This document shows positions 40,178 through 59,446 of a stretch of DNA of 64,000 nucleotides, one piece after another. The stretch covers positions 22,501-86,500 of the forward strand of contig KV908457.1 in assembly GCA_002005505.1 (NCBI GenBank), given 5' to 3'. The position numbers and the translations under genes were made by a program. This stretch comes from Botryococcus braunii. Its lineage: Eukaryota > Chlorophyta > Trebouxiophyceae. The number at the start of each line of letters is the position of its first letter. Position 1 is the first letter of the stretch. The notes beneath the pieces were generated by a model, which worked only from the letters and a program-made list of their open reading frames with translations, was not told where the DNA came from and did not search any database.

Positions 40178-42318
40178 ATGTCCGACCCAATGCAAAGGGA
40201 TAATGAGGAAAAGAAGAAAAGAAAGCGTCAGATTAAAGACATGCAACCAAGGAAAAGAGCAGCATCTGCTCACGAATTCCGCCACAGTGCAGTTGAACAG
40301 ACCACGGTGCAGTACTTCGTGGAAGTCAAACATCATTTTGATGATTTAGATGACTTGGAAGAGAAAAGACGGCTTGTCGAGAACGCATTGGAAGAAGTCA
40401 AGGGCAGAGAAGTCGAGATTGCTACAGACGCAATGTGCAGCCGCGTTCTGGAAGTGTTTCTGTCTCACGCACCAGCATCGACGTTCTTTCGGTTCTGTCG
40501 AGCTTTCCTTGACAATGGAAAGTTTTCTACAATTTCTCGCAGGCATGTGAGGCGCAGCAAGATCTATATTATACCTCAAAGGTGCCAGGCTATATAGAGT
40601 TTTGCCGTCCTTATCTTTTGCTGGGTGTGTTTGCAGTCCCTTTGGTTCTCGTGTGGTTGAAAAACTAATGGCAGTCCTCGCTGACTGCCTGATAAGAGCT
40701 GAAGACGAAGATGCTGCGAAGGTAAGCAGTGAGCAGACTGTTTTGGCTCCATGGCTAGGCAGAGCAGGGGCGGGCTCCTTCCTGACTTAGCATCTTGGAT
40801 AAAATGCGTTGGAAGGATGGAAGGGGCAGGGAGTACGTGATTTGCCTTCGAACAAACTGGTCTGCCAATTGCACTTTGCTTGATTCCCAGGTTTGACATT
40901 GGTTCAAAATTCTGGAACATGCCAGCAGAGCAAGGAGCCTTTCACGAATACGCATACATGTGCCTCGCAGGACATCTTATCAGAAATTGTGACAGAGATC
41001 ACTGGAGATCTGTATGACTTTGTGATGGATAGGAATGCTTCCCATGTTGTGCGGCGGCTCCTGTGTGTGATCGCTGGAAGGAATTTGATTGATGGAAAGA
41101 GCAAAGGCCGTGCTGAATCTGACTTTGGAAGCAAGGTAGAGTCTCTCAGCTATCCTCTCTTTTGAGTCTCTGGGAGGTGCACAGCAGCTTTAAACAATTG
41201 GGCTAATCAACATGTAAGTACCTATCAAAGATGGGCAGTTGCAGTACACCCATGTCAGAATCATTTGATCAGCTGGGCGTGTTCAAGTTGCAAAGACTGG
41301 TATTAGCCGGGCGCGCACAACATGCACAGCAAGGTAGCAGAAGGGAGCTCCATTTTATGGGCCCTTTTGTCGACGAATTGCTGTCTCCAATCTTCCAAGA
41401 CGCAGTTAAAGAGTGCATGTAGAGTAGTCTTGAAAGTGCTGAGCTGCTGTATGGAGCGGTCAAGGCAGTAATACATTGGGATTGAATGATGTTGCAGAGG
41501 AATGAATGGTTCAACCTTGGCGCCAAAGTCAACGCCAGAGAGGCAGACCATGGGATCATCGCAGAAGGTGTAGCTCACCCTGATCTGCTTGACATTATTC
41601 TTGACAAACTGTGCAGCAGTGAGTACGCCTCCTGTGTTGCACATGACATGCCATTCACCAGCCATGGCAGTGCGTTCCTTCAAACAGTAGCTCTGGCCAT
41701 ATCTCCCGTAGGGTAAGTCTAACATGGGCCCCTCCTCTGCTAGGGTTGAGAAGCACATTCTGCGCGCCATGGCTTGCTTCGTTGTTCTCTGTTGAATGCA
41801 AAGGCTTGAGCAGACAGTTTTGTATTTTCTGTTTGATACAACAGTTAATCCTGGGCTTATCTCTGTACACTTGGATTATCCTTGCTGGATTACCTCGTTC
41901 GCGGATGGTGGTCTTCAGCGTTTGACTTGTGCTGGCAGGATGCGTGCTTGTTTTGTGTGCGGTACTTTAGTGTTAAGAGTGAAGCCTATCCTAACCGCAC
42001 ACCATAAATCCACCATGCGGGTTACGCGGTATCTAGGGGCCAGATATTAAAGGTAGCAACGAAAAACGCCAGACATGTGGAGGGACAATAAAAGGGGGGG
42101 GGGAAGGGGGGATCGATCCTAACCGTACATGAATCTGGGCAGGGGAAGAGAGGAAGAGAGAGGGAAAGAGAGAGGGGGGGGGAAGAGAGGGGGGAAGAAA
42201 GAGAGAGAGGGGGGAAAGGGAGGGAGGGGGGGGAGAGAGAGTGGGGGTGGGGGGAGAAGAGAGACAGAGGTAGGGGGGGGGGAGAGAGGGGGGGGGGGAG
42301 GAGAGAGACAGAGAGGTA

Positions 42319-42403
<85 letters not shown>

Positions 42404-42404
42404 G

Positions 42405-42465
<61 letters not shown>

Positions 42466-45400
42466 GGGGGGGGAGAGAGGGGGGGGGATGAAGGAGGGAG
42501 GGACGGAGAGAGAAACGAGAAAGCGAAAAGAAGAGAGTGAGGGAGGGGTGAGAGAGAGGGGGGGGAGGGGAAAAAGCTGGTGGGAAAAGGGGGGGGGGAA
42601 GTAAAAAGGTATTTTGTGCACTGAGAAGTGTCCTGTGGCTTGAGAGGAGGAAAAGCCATGTTCAACATGTGATGCATCTCAAGTAGTCGTTTTGATGAAG
42701 AATGCTGTACCTGGGAATGGAGGGGGTATCGCTGCACTAATTGAACAACAGTTGGCATGTGACGGCATTGCTGATCCCTGGGAGGTGCCCCGGGTTTTGC
42801 AGGTCCCTTATGGCGAAGCTTGTACTACAGATACTGAGAGCGAATGTTGCAAAAGACTCCAGTGATAGCAAAGTGCAGGAGTTGAATGACGAACTCATTT
42901 CTGCCATGGCTCACGATCCAAATGCTAGCCACTTACTTGAGGTCTGCTCCCCTGAAACCAATGTTTGTTGGACCAAAGGGTGTACCGGCCTGCTGTGTTC
43001 CAGAGTTTGCAAGGGTTTCTTTGTTGCCATCTTCTTTACGACCTTGCATGTGTGCCATATGCACTGATTGCGGCCACGAGAAAACCATACGTTGAACCAT
43101 AGGGACAGAGTGGTAGTTCAGCAAGTGCATCAACTGAAGCATGGAACTGAAACACCAGTGTGTGGTGCGTGGTGCAGGCATTTGTGCTGCTTTCACCGGA
43201 AAGCTTAAAGTCACAGATTGTGGAAATGATTTTTGACGACAATCTTTCATTCTTGGCGATGCACCGCCATGCTAACTTTGTCGTTCAAGCAGCTTTGGGT
43301 GCCTGTACAAACCGGCGATTGGTAAGCATTGTTTGCCTTCTGTGGTCTCACCACTGGGTATCTCTTTTGGGGGCACCGTCTGTCTTCCACGGCATGCTTT
43401 TGCATGTGAAATGCAAGGACCAGCAGGCTGCTGGGGCCCCGAGAGCATGTGTACCATGCTGCATAAGAGTGGTGTTGGTACCAGTTGTTTCTGCTGCACC
43501 CCTTTCCCAATCTCGGAGTCTGTTTTAGGTGGTTAAGGAGGCTAGACCCACATGTTGTCAGGCAATGCAGGAGCTGCAGCAGCAGCAATAAGCTTATGGT
43601 ACAGCCTACTGAGTAGGCACTGATTGCACCAAAGTGATGGCTTTTGGGGGCTTTGCGCGATTGGCCATGATGCATTGCAGATATACAACAACAGCAATCA
43701 AGAAAGAAACTGCCGTTTTCTTTTGGTCTTGTATTCTCATCCCCTATTCATTGAGTATCTGCCTTTTGGGGTTGCATTCATGTTTATGAGAGTTTCGACC
43801 AGTTTCAGTGTCAGGATGTGATTGGACTTTTGTAGTACTGATGACTGGAAATTCATGTCATGCCCCGTGCGCTGTGCTTGGGTTTCCTGAGGTGACCTTT
43901 TAGCAGTCTGCATAGGAAGATGCTCGTTCCAGCTGTTCGTGCAGCCGGAAACCTTATTTGGAGAATCAGAGCACTTCTATGGCATCAGGAGGGTCTGTTC
44001 TGCGGTGGGGTCAGGTGAAGTCTGCCGTGAAACAACTTAAAGAGCTGGTGCCACAGCTGCTGTGGCAAGAGAGAGCGGGAGTAGTGCTAGCCCTTGTTGC
44101 CGCTTCCTTGCAGACCAAGGCCGGACAGAAAGCGTTGGGTGAGGCTGTCATCTCTGCAATAAATCAGCACGTTTCTGAAGCTGACGAAGGGCTGACTAAA
44201 AAGGTAATAAACACTCTTGATTGTGTGCACTTGATGCTGGCATCCTGTCCTGCATTACAGTTGCATTTGCAGAATGCCAATGGCTGGAAGTGATGCTTGT
44301 GGGGCGTATGGCCCATGCCAGCTCTCTTTTACACCTACAGATGGTGTCTGTGTATGCGTATGATGATGGTGTTTGTGTATGTGGTGATTAGCAGGGAGGC
44401 AGCTAACTATGTACTAAGTCACAGCACATGGTATGTTTTTTGTAGGGTTATGCATTCTGCCCATGGTGTGGCTTAATTGCATTTCGGTCCTTTACACATT
44501 GGGAACGCAAATTTACTCCAGCAGAATGCATGTCAGCCCGCAGAGGTGGTGCAACCAAGGTGTGGTGTGCAGGGACTCGTCAGTTTACTAATGATGGGGC
44601 TCCCGGACCTATCAGATGTGCGTCGCCATGCACATTTGTCAGCTGTGGGCTGTGCGATGTTTGCTCGCCTCCTTGCATACCCTCAGGTCTTTCCCGTTCA
44701 TTCTTCAAGCTCGACATCAGCATGGGCAAGCTTGCTCTCTGCTGCTTTTGTCGTTTGTTTACGGACACCCTGTCAGCATATGGCTTCCTCATTGTTACAG
44801 AGGAATGAAAGACTAGATATGTTGTCTTCTGGTGGCTGGTTGTAAGGCATAACAATCTGGTGGGTTCATTTCAGGGAGTGGCGCAAGCATTTATCTTGAG
44901 CCTGGGCAGCTTGTCTGCAGATGAGCTGGTCAAAGTTGCATGCGATGGGGCGGGCAGCTGGGTTGTTGAAGCCTTTCTCGACTGTAAGGGTGATTTTAAG
45001 CCAAAACAGAAGCTCATCAGGAAATTGGTTGGGCATTACAAGCTGCTGGCTGCGTCCCCGGGAGGTTGCCATGTTGTTGAAAAATGCTTCGATCTGGCGG
45101 TAGGCTCCTGCACTTTTTGCTTATTACTGCAAGAGTGAAGGACACACTTTGCTAGCAAGGGGTTAGGAAGGGGATTCCACGAGAGACTGTGTCCATGGCC
45201 TCTTGCTTTTGCTCATTCGTTTTTTCCCTTTATTGGTTTAGGACCTGGGGGGTGACACTGAAGAAGTTACATCAAAGAGGTTGTTCCAGGTGGAGGCTTT
45301 ACTCTTCAGCACCAGCCCTGCTGAACCCTGCTGTTGCTGGACTTCTTGATCACATTGATTGGAAAAAAAGGATCACGTCGTGAGCGTAACAGCAAGGAAG

Positions 45401-45857
45401 AGAGAGGGAGGGGTGAGGGTTGGGATTGGCAATGACGTCTCTCGGTTGTTCATCACAATGGAAGGAGAGGGGGGGGGGTGTCCCTGTTCATCCAACGGGG
45501 GACTCACACAGTGGTCAGGGTTCATTTCAGGGAATGAAGCAGAAAGAAATCATTGTCAAGGAGTTGATGCACACTTACAAGCATGCCGCTGATGTTCCAC
45601 GCATGCAGCATCTTTTCCGAAGGTTGCCCCTCACCTTTCCTAGCAGCAGTTCCCTGTGAAGTTTTCAACGCTGCATGACAGAAGTCTGCGAAATTTGTTG
45701 TTGGTCTTGCTAATTTACATGCAATAGGGACTGGAACAGTACATCCAGGGCCGATGACCTGATGGAACAGATGTTCCAGTCACAGATGATAAGCAACACG
45801 GCTCCATTACTTGATCTACAAATAGAATGCCCTGGGGAACATCGTTTTAGTATTTAA
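40178..45857 (+). CDS. NOP9: Nucleolar protein 9 (NOP9), Pumilio-repeat RNA-binding protein, 11 exons
   Basis: Exons are 40178-40542, 40637-40721, 40971-41135, 41498-41712, 42803-42941, 43178-43321, 44015-44203, 44573-44686, 44875-45099, 45531-45622 and 45728-45857 (stop TAA). All phases chain and give 620 aa. The start is a lysine-rich nuclear/nucleolar-type segment (EEKKKRKRQIKDMQPRKRAA), then TTVQYFVEVKHHFDDL and NALEEVKGREVEIATDAMCS. PUF-like repeats follow: SPFGSRVVEKLM, LYDFVMDRNASHVVRRLL, MAHDPNASHLLE, LAMHRHANFVVQAALGACTN, ACDGAGSWVVEAFLDC and AASPGGCHVVEKCF. The C-terminal helix begins MKQKEIIVKELMHTY. NOP9 proteins bind pre-rRNA (ITS1/20S region) and are needed for 18S rRNA maturation. 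Intron 1 uses a GC donor. An upstream coding exon cannot be excluded, since the frame stays open back to an acceptor at 40144. Intron 4 holds a very G-rich block and a copy of the dispersed repeat. Confidence 0.93.
41966..42046 (+). repeat. dispersed repeat, copy 3 (long form)
   Basis: Reads GAGTGAAGCCTATCCTAACC then GCACACCATAAATCC, and the similarity to copy 5 continues through CATGCG and CTAGGGGCCAGA. It sits in NOP9 intron 4. Confidence 0.8.
42055..42600. repeat. G and GA-rich purine block
   Basis: About 545 bases of almost pure purine on the sense strand of NOP9 intron 4, with a G run of about 40 near 42319-42348 and GA arrays beside it. Confidence 0.92.
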
Positions 45858-47498
45858 ATGGACAGAGGAAACAGTAATCACTGTAAGGCTTCTGTGCTGA
45901 GCTTCTTACCCCCCCCCCCCTCTTGGGCTCTCCTGTGGCATGCTCATGATATGCTGTGCTGACTGTCATAGTTGCATGCTGACAAAAGGAGTGGGGAGTT
46001 GGCCAGGTGCAAGTTGGAGACATACAAGCAAAATCCAGAGTTGTGGAGATCGTGTCAGAAAGGTGTTGCTATGCAGCCCCATTGACGTCTGTGCACGGTT
46101 ACAGATTCTGTAACGTTATTAATATGCTGAGTCGCATAAAGCAATTCTGGCTGATCAGCCCTTTGCAGTACAGGTCTTCGAGTTAGACCTCAGAGTTGTG
46201 TTTATACTTTCTAAAATAGTGAACAAATCACCTGTGCAAGGTGCAAAGGAAGGGGCTATGCCCTTAACATGTTCTACACGACTCCACGGACCTCTCCTAA
46301 TTAGACTTCCACCACTTCACCATAGACAGCCCTGCAGTATCCCTCTCCACCCTCTCTCCAATGCGAATGTTCTGGACTGAAGCGTTGTTCCCACATTCAT
46401 GCCTTGGCTTATGTAAGGGGTCAGTCGTGGAACAGCAAGCCTTCATAAAGGCAGTGCATCAGTATACTACATGACAACTCAAAACTCCATACAACCTTGG
46501 ACAAGGTTTCCAAGATCCCTTGTGTGGCCGTACCACGGTTTCGTGATCCAATGCTAGCCACATGCAATTTCTTGCACTTGTAGAATCCTTTCAACTATTG
46601 TATTGAATTTGATATCGGCCGCTTTCAAACATACACAGGACTTCATATCATACATGATCCCGTCGGCAAAGTTAAAAATTCCGTGAATTCTAAGCCGTCT
46701 AGATCCAATGCGGGGATGAGGAAGGCAGTTGCCACCACACTCTTGGTACCTTGCGTCCTCGGAGCTTGCTGCACCGTCTCGACATGCTCATTGATTTGGA
46801 CGACGGGATGCGCTTCTACTTTGTCCTGTAGCCCCATTTCATCAACAAAAAAGTCAAATGCACAATAAAGACAACAGCGACTCGTAATTTGGAAGTCAAC
46901 GCAAAGCCTCCTACGCCACGTTGGCCACTGTCACGTCTCCCCCCAGGAGGTCATGAGGCAAACTACTTCTAAGCGCTTGGACCAAGTATCGTATAATGCG
47001 TTTCATAATAAAAAATTATCGCAGGCGGGTGATCATGGCAAAAACAGAAGTACTCTGTTTCGCACCTCGGGCCTGGGAAGCCGGAATATCCTGTCCAACG
47101 TACTGAACATGTTGTCGCAAAGTAGCTAAATGAATGGCTTATGCCCACTTTTCCTTGGATGACGGTATGAGTGAGGCTTGATGTCCACCGTACTAAACAT
47201 CTAATTTCCTGAAAATTGTCCCAATGCCGCCCTCTGGATGCCGCTCAATGTCCTTTGACTGAACGCCATCGTCCACTGCACCCACGTGACAGCGAGATTG
47301 CACCACCGTGGTCGACCAGCGGCTCCGCAAATCTTGGTGCAGGTCAGCAAAATTGAATCGTTGACCGGTCGTCTAGTGGCAGTACGCACGCCCGAGGCCG
47401 TCACCGAAGCCAGCTCAGGCTGTACGTTCCACCAAACAGCGGGACGTTGCTCGGCCTGGTCTCCACCTCGATCGTTTCAAATTTTCGTCACCCCCCCT

Positions 47499-47499
<1 letters not shown>

Positions 47500-47575
<76 letters not shown>

Positions 47576-47607
47576 AACACAAACACAAACACACACACAC
47601 ACACACA
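47500..47607. repeat. CA microsatellite with CAAACA variants
   Basis: Pure CA then ACAAAC units. Confidence 0.95.
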
Positions 47608-47850
47608 GAAACAACGCCTTTGTCTGGACTTCGGGAGGTTGCTCCATAAACCACGTCCTACTTAAGTATGTGTCCTTTAGGTTTACGTTCTTGTCCAACG
47701 GTCTCTCTTGGCTCTGGTAGGATGTCTCCTCATGTCGTCTGCAAGCGCAGGGGAAAACCTCGGTGTGGTGGCATATATCCCCTCCCATTCCCCACTATAT
47801 ACTCACTGTGCTTGTGCTTTTGACGGGTGTGCGTGATATGGGGTACTTTC

Positions 47851-47854
<4 letters not shown>

Positions 47855-47918
<64 letters not shown>

Positions 47919-48004
47919 CCTCCCTCCCTCCCTCCCTCCCTCCCCCCCCCTCCCTCCCTCCCCCTCCCTCCCTCCCTCCCCCCTCCCTCCCTCCCTCCCT
48001 CCCT

Positions 48005-48093
<89 letters not shown>

Positions 48094-48105
48094 CCCCCCC
48101 CTCTT
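47855..48105. repeat. CT and CCCT repeat
   Basis: CT array, CCCT array, then CT again and a C tract. Confidence 0.95.
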
Positions 48106-50311
48106 TCTCCTTTGCCTTTGCCTGTATAATCACTGAATGATATTCCCTTTCCTGGCCTGGCCATCGGCATCCGACCCTATAGCTAAGTGAATTGAATTAA
48201 ACATGCCTGCATCGACATAAAGACAGGATCTGTGCTTCAGTGTTTTTCCCACATGAACGCAAGCATGGTTGCACGACCAGGGAACGGTTGCTGAGCGAAA
48301 GGGGGGCCACTGGCTTGAATGCAGTTCAAAAACACTTGCATGCACAAATCTAAGGAAATAAATGCCAGCACACTTGATGCAACAGAACTGATGACAGAGG
48401 GATAATGATGTCCGTGGATACTCGACCCTGGCAACCATGTATCTTCCACGAAAAGTGGGTCTTCCACAACCTCAACGAGAGGAAAAAATCACTCTTTACT
48501 GCTTCACGTTCCAGGCATGCTTTCCCACCCAGAATGAAGAAACAGCCGTGCTCTTCCAATCACTTATCCCATATTCACCACAACATCCCTTTCTACGTGT
48601 CGGCAACCTTTCTGATGGAAAACATCTTCTACCCAAACCTAAATTGTCTCCAAGCCATTCGACATGCTGGACGTCAACCTCGTTAGAAGGGTCGGGGAGC
48701 TGGAGTCCTCTAGAGGATTTAATACAAAGAGTGGGGTCCTCTAGAGGAGTTGCAATTAAAGGAAAAGTGAAAAATATCAGTCTCAGGCAATTGAAAGAAT
48801 CCTCTGGTTCCACAGCCAACCGAAGTGCCAGGAGCCGGCTTGTATCAACTTGATTTTCATGGGACACGCTTCTGTGGGGGAACAAAATTCGATGAGAGGA
48901 GCTCAGGCTGACATCATGACAGCAGACTACATTGGAACATCCTGACCGACAAAACATGTGAGTTACATGTAACGCACCTCAGCTGCCTCGACAAGGCCAG
49001 GCAGCAATGCAAGCCCTTGTGGAAGAAAGTCAATGCCACGAGACCGAGCTTCAAGTAGCCTATGTGTCCCAAACCGCCACAAAAACGAACCCCCCCTGGA
49101 TGGAGGGGTCCCTAAGCATGTACAAAGCCCTGGTATGATCTCATTTCCCCTTTCGAGACCCTCCGCTCAAGGCCTGGGTCCCACAGATCAACAACCTCGC
49201 AAAATCCCGACAGTGCTTCGAACGCAGTTTTGAACGCGCAGAACAAAAACGACACACCAGCCGAAATGTGCCCCACTACCTACTGGGAAAAACACGGCAC
49301 GCAGGTCCAAAATGAGGTATTAAACCTCGTACGGTTGTGGCAACATACCATAGAGGTCTGCGATACAGAATCGCAACGAACCAGATACCGCAACAAAAAA
49401 GGGGTCCAAGCCCCTCCCCCCTCTCCGGGGGGGTCCGACATATAAAGGCCACGAAGAAATGGAAAAAGAAAGCAAGTGGTGTAAGTCCTTGGAATCAAAA
49501 GCGTCAACACTAGAAGCCGAATTACATCGAGGAGCAAAGCCATCCTCACAACAGCACCTCCTTCCCACTGGCAAGTCGTCTTTTCTGCACACATCAGCCA
49601 TGCTTCTTCTGTTCCGATGTCCCACGCCCACCCATAGGATGCTCTGCTGCAAGAGAAAGTAAACAGATACCAATAAAAAAGCCAACAACGGTGACCCATA
49701 AAAATGTACACACCCCTACAGCCCTCCACACCCACAGCCACACACACACACTCACACCCACACCCTGCACACGCGCGCACAGAAGCAAAAGCGCACACAG
49801 AGACAGACAATACACTTGCCTGGCTCCCAATAACGGGCTTTCAGGAGAACAAGGAATGAGTCCCTTGAAGGGCTCCTGCACAAAAGTACTCGGATGAAGT
49901 TTTGAAAATGCTGAGGGGGGTCAGCCCAAGTGTCGCCAGACAGAAGGGGGGGAATGCAATGCAGCACAGCTCACCCCGCAAACTTGTGGACACCCACACC
50001 CCCAAGCAACTAGGGGAAAAAACGGGAAACGACTCCAGGCTCAGGCTTCTTACGTCGTTTGCACGCTCTGCAGAAGGGAAAGCAACAATCCGGAGAGGGG
50101 ATGCAAGGCACCACTCTGCGGGAGAAAAATGAAAAATAAAGAAAAAAACAGCGCCAGAACTTAATGAGGTTCGACCCAGCGACTGCTGCAGCTCTTGCGG
50201 TTTTCCGCGAGCAGCCAACAGCCTAACCCAAGTCGGATGCCCTGTCAGTCTAAAAACCGCGCTTCAAGAAAGACAGCCAAGCTCACGGGCAAAAACAGCA
50301 GGAAGGGCGGC

Positions 50312-56527
<6,216 letters not shown>

Positions 56528-57514
56528 CTGCAACACTCAACGCCAAAGTTCTTAACGTAACGACAAATGGGATTTGATCGCAAAACACTCCAATATCGCC
56601 AAGTTTTGGGGCCGATCCAAGGAGAGTTCAGGTCGGGGAACCCCCAGATTTCGAGTTAGTGTCCGGATTGATCCTCAGACAAGTGAAGCAAGCCTTACAG
56701 CTAGAACACCTTTCGTTCGCCTATTTCAAGACTTAGGCTCGGACTGCCAGTGAGTCACGAAGTAGGGCCTGTTTTAAGTTGCTGGCCTGATAAGGCACCG
56801 GTCCAACGCCGTACGAAAGGTTCCAATCAGAGCAGCCATTACCACAGAAGCCAAAGGTAGAAACACATCCATAAAGATGTTAAAAGACCAACAAAAACTT
56901 TTAATTGTTTGAAAGCAGGTGGAGCTGCTCGACTACTACGCCACAGCCACGAGTTCGAACCTTGGTTCGAGCCTGTGTTTATACTAAGCCCATTCAGTGG
57001 ATGTTAGATGTCTTATTAACAGAAATTTAATCCACCGCACAAAAAAGGCATGCATTTTAATCCATAAACTTTATGTGGCTGCCCAGTACTAGCAAGATTA
57101 GAATATCCCTCGACATGCACCTAATCGGGGTTCGGGTGATTTCAAGCCTACAGCACACCTTCAATAAAGAGAATTTGCTGAGCCGATGCTGATGAGGGGA
57201 GATTGGAAGCTGGTAGTAGCAAGTCAACGTTTTATTGCCGGCTGCGGGATCTTCCGATATCTTAGGTCGATCTTGGTCACCCTTATCCGATTGGCCCAGG
57301 GAGAGAATCCCTGACATAATGAGGATCACGTGCGTAGTGCAAAGCAGAGAGCTCGCCACGATACGTACTGCCCACCCGCGTGTACGAATTTCCCCCTTCC
57401 TAGGAAAGGGTACGCAAGCCGTTGCTGCCTGCCCGCCAGGCCCCTCCAACCCCCCTTCCCCCTCCCTGCCCCCGCGCCCCCCCTTCTATTTTCTCAAACA
57501 ACGCGTGCGCGCGT

Positions 57515-57850
<336 letters not shown>

Positions 57851-57914
57851 CCCTCCTCTCCCCACCTGTGCCCTTTCCCCACCCCTTTCCCTTTTCCACC
57901 CCTCCTTTCTTTCT

Positions 57915-58041
57915 GTTTGTACGACATGTACTGCAATAACGCAAGCACGAACCCGATCAGGCCCAGTAGGTTCAGGTAGCCATGCAGGGGTATACCCAGC
58001 TTGATCCATTCAAGCCAACCACTGCAAATGCCCGAGAACAC
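57915..58041 (-). other. candidate exon encoding a membrane-like segment, gene unknown
   Basis: After an acceptor-like CAG at about 58025 the frame reads GWLEWIKLGIPLHGYLNLLG then LIGFVLALLQYMSYKQ, which looks like one or two membrane helices with a basic end. No donor or stop is clear before the GA-rich array. I cannot name a family. It could be part of the same transcript as the open segment at 58379-58630. Confidence 0.25.
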
Positions 58042-58724
58042 GGAGCATGAAATCAGTGGAAGGCTTGAATTGATCAAGCTGGCAAACCACTACATGGATT
58101 CATGGCACGAATCCATGAACTGCTGAAAGTGAGCAACCTTCCGGCGAGTATACCTCGATACCTCAGGACTGTGTTCTTGTCAGTACCTGCAAGGACTGGT
58201 CAGCTCTTGCAGCGTGTCTCCTTGCAGGTTTGGACCTCGTCACCGGGAGTAGCAGCAAAACAGAGGGCAGGCAGTGGTTGTTGAGGCAGCGTTTACTGTG
58301 GAGTCGCCCCCTGTCCCTTAAAGGTTGCTCATGGGGTGCCGTTGCTATGCCACTGGCCACTGTGGACACTGTCACGGGCTACTGTGTTAGCTCCCTGTTC
58401 GGCACAACGGTGCTAAGACAAGTCCGACGCTCGGCATACATATGCCGGCCACAAATGTAAAGATCTAGCATCACACTTCTTTGATCCCAATTGAGGTTTG
58501 CAACTTCCAAGTGGGAAGACCCATCCAAGCCTGTCTTGAACTGGAACTTGAAGCCAAGGGCCATGCGCATAACGCCAGGCATCGTGCAGCATGATGCGCA
58601 AAATTGTGAAGTGCTGCAAAAATGAAACATGGAGAAAGCCCATCTTGAGCAATGACGGCAAAAGCTCTAGGTAAAAGACCCTGCAGAAGCACCACTGCTC
58701 TAACCTATACAGAATATTACAGGA

Positions 58725-58770
58725 TACGTGGTTTGCGGTTAGGATATGCTTCTCATTTTATTCTAAACAC
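58725..58770 (-). repeat. dispersed 45-bp repeat, copy 4
   Basis: Minus strand reads AGAATAAAATGAGAAGCATA then TCCTAACCGCAAACCA. It diverges after this core. Confidence 0.7.
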
Positions 58771-59446
58771 AAGACTGAAGGTCAGCCTGTATGGAAAAGG
58801 GAAGCAGAATGCACAAAGATAGCATTGACGACACCCTCCGCAGCTGCGCTGCTCTACGACTTCAACAAACTGCGACAATCTAGTGAAGAATCCCGCTGAA
58901 ACTTGGATAAAACTCCTAAAAAACTTGCAGCATTTGCTTCGAAAGCTGCAACCTCCTTGAAGGCAAGCCTAGGCTTCAGGAGGCATGTGTCAAAGAAATC
59001 ACGTGTGCCAACTCAGGCACCTTCACGTTTTGGTCCAAAAGCTTGGCTTCTTTTTGTATGACGCACAGAACGACTGCAGTTCAATTTAACCTACTGCTAA
59101 TGCTACTTCCGCTTCTGGTACTTCCACATTGCCACCCAGGCAGAAAAAATCCCTTGCGAAGTCCATGCCAAACCACCACTCACAGTCTCACACACCTCCC
59201 GTCACCAAATGCTTTTAAAAAAGCTGGGATCCCTCGAACGTAATTTTGAGGGAGGTTATATGCATATGTAAAGGAAATTATACCTGGATCTCAAAGAAGA
59301 GCTAACAGTAACTATGCACACGTCCTGCAGCAAGGGCACGTGCGGGTGCCTAACGCCAAAGTGGATGTGGCAGGTTCATGTATGGGAACAATATGTCATA
59401 TCTACAACGGAGCAGCTGCAGGGCTCCACGACATTCTAAAAATCAT

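Larger units (their letters stand above)
45858..50311. other. long region without a recognised gene between NOP9 and POR
   Basis: Both NOP9 and POR end toward this region. It holds a CA array (47500-47607), a CT/CCCT array (47855-48105), two 12-bp palindromes (48706-48717 and 48737-48748) and mixed sequence. Several open frames of 100-180 codons occur on both strands (for example minus 48496-48957 and 49280-49810). None has a domain I recognise; decayed mobile DNA is possible but unproven. Confidence 0.45.

Noticed and set aside
45251..45383. Open segment after an acceptor in NOP9 as an extra exon
   Set aside because: Joining 45099 directly to 45531 keeps phase 0 and restores the NOP9 C-terminal helix; the extra segment would add a stop.
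48437..48853. 138-codon plus-strand open frame
   Set aside because: Overlaps a similar frame on the other strand, shows no domain and no codon-usage sign of coding.
49023..49470. Plus-strand text resembling a decayed transposon protein (for example ETELQVAYVSQTATKTNPPW)
   Set aside because: No catalytic or structural motif of any transposon family can be seen; stops and frame changes interrupt it.
56912..56975. tRNA-like sequence with GAGTTCGAACC and GGTTCGAGCC
   Set aside because: A B-box-like text is present, but the T stem has mismatches and no complete cloverleaf or acceptor stem can be built. A tRNA-derived short element is possible, not supported.
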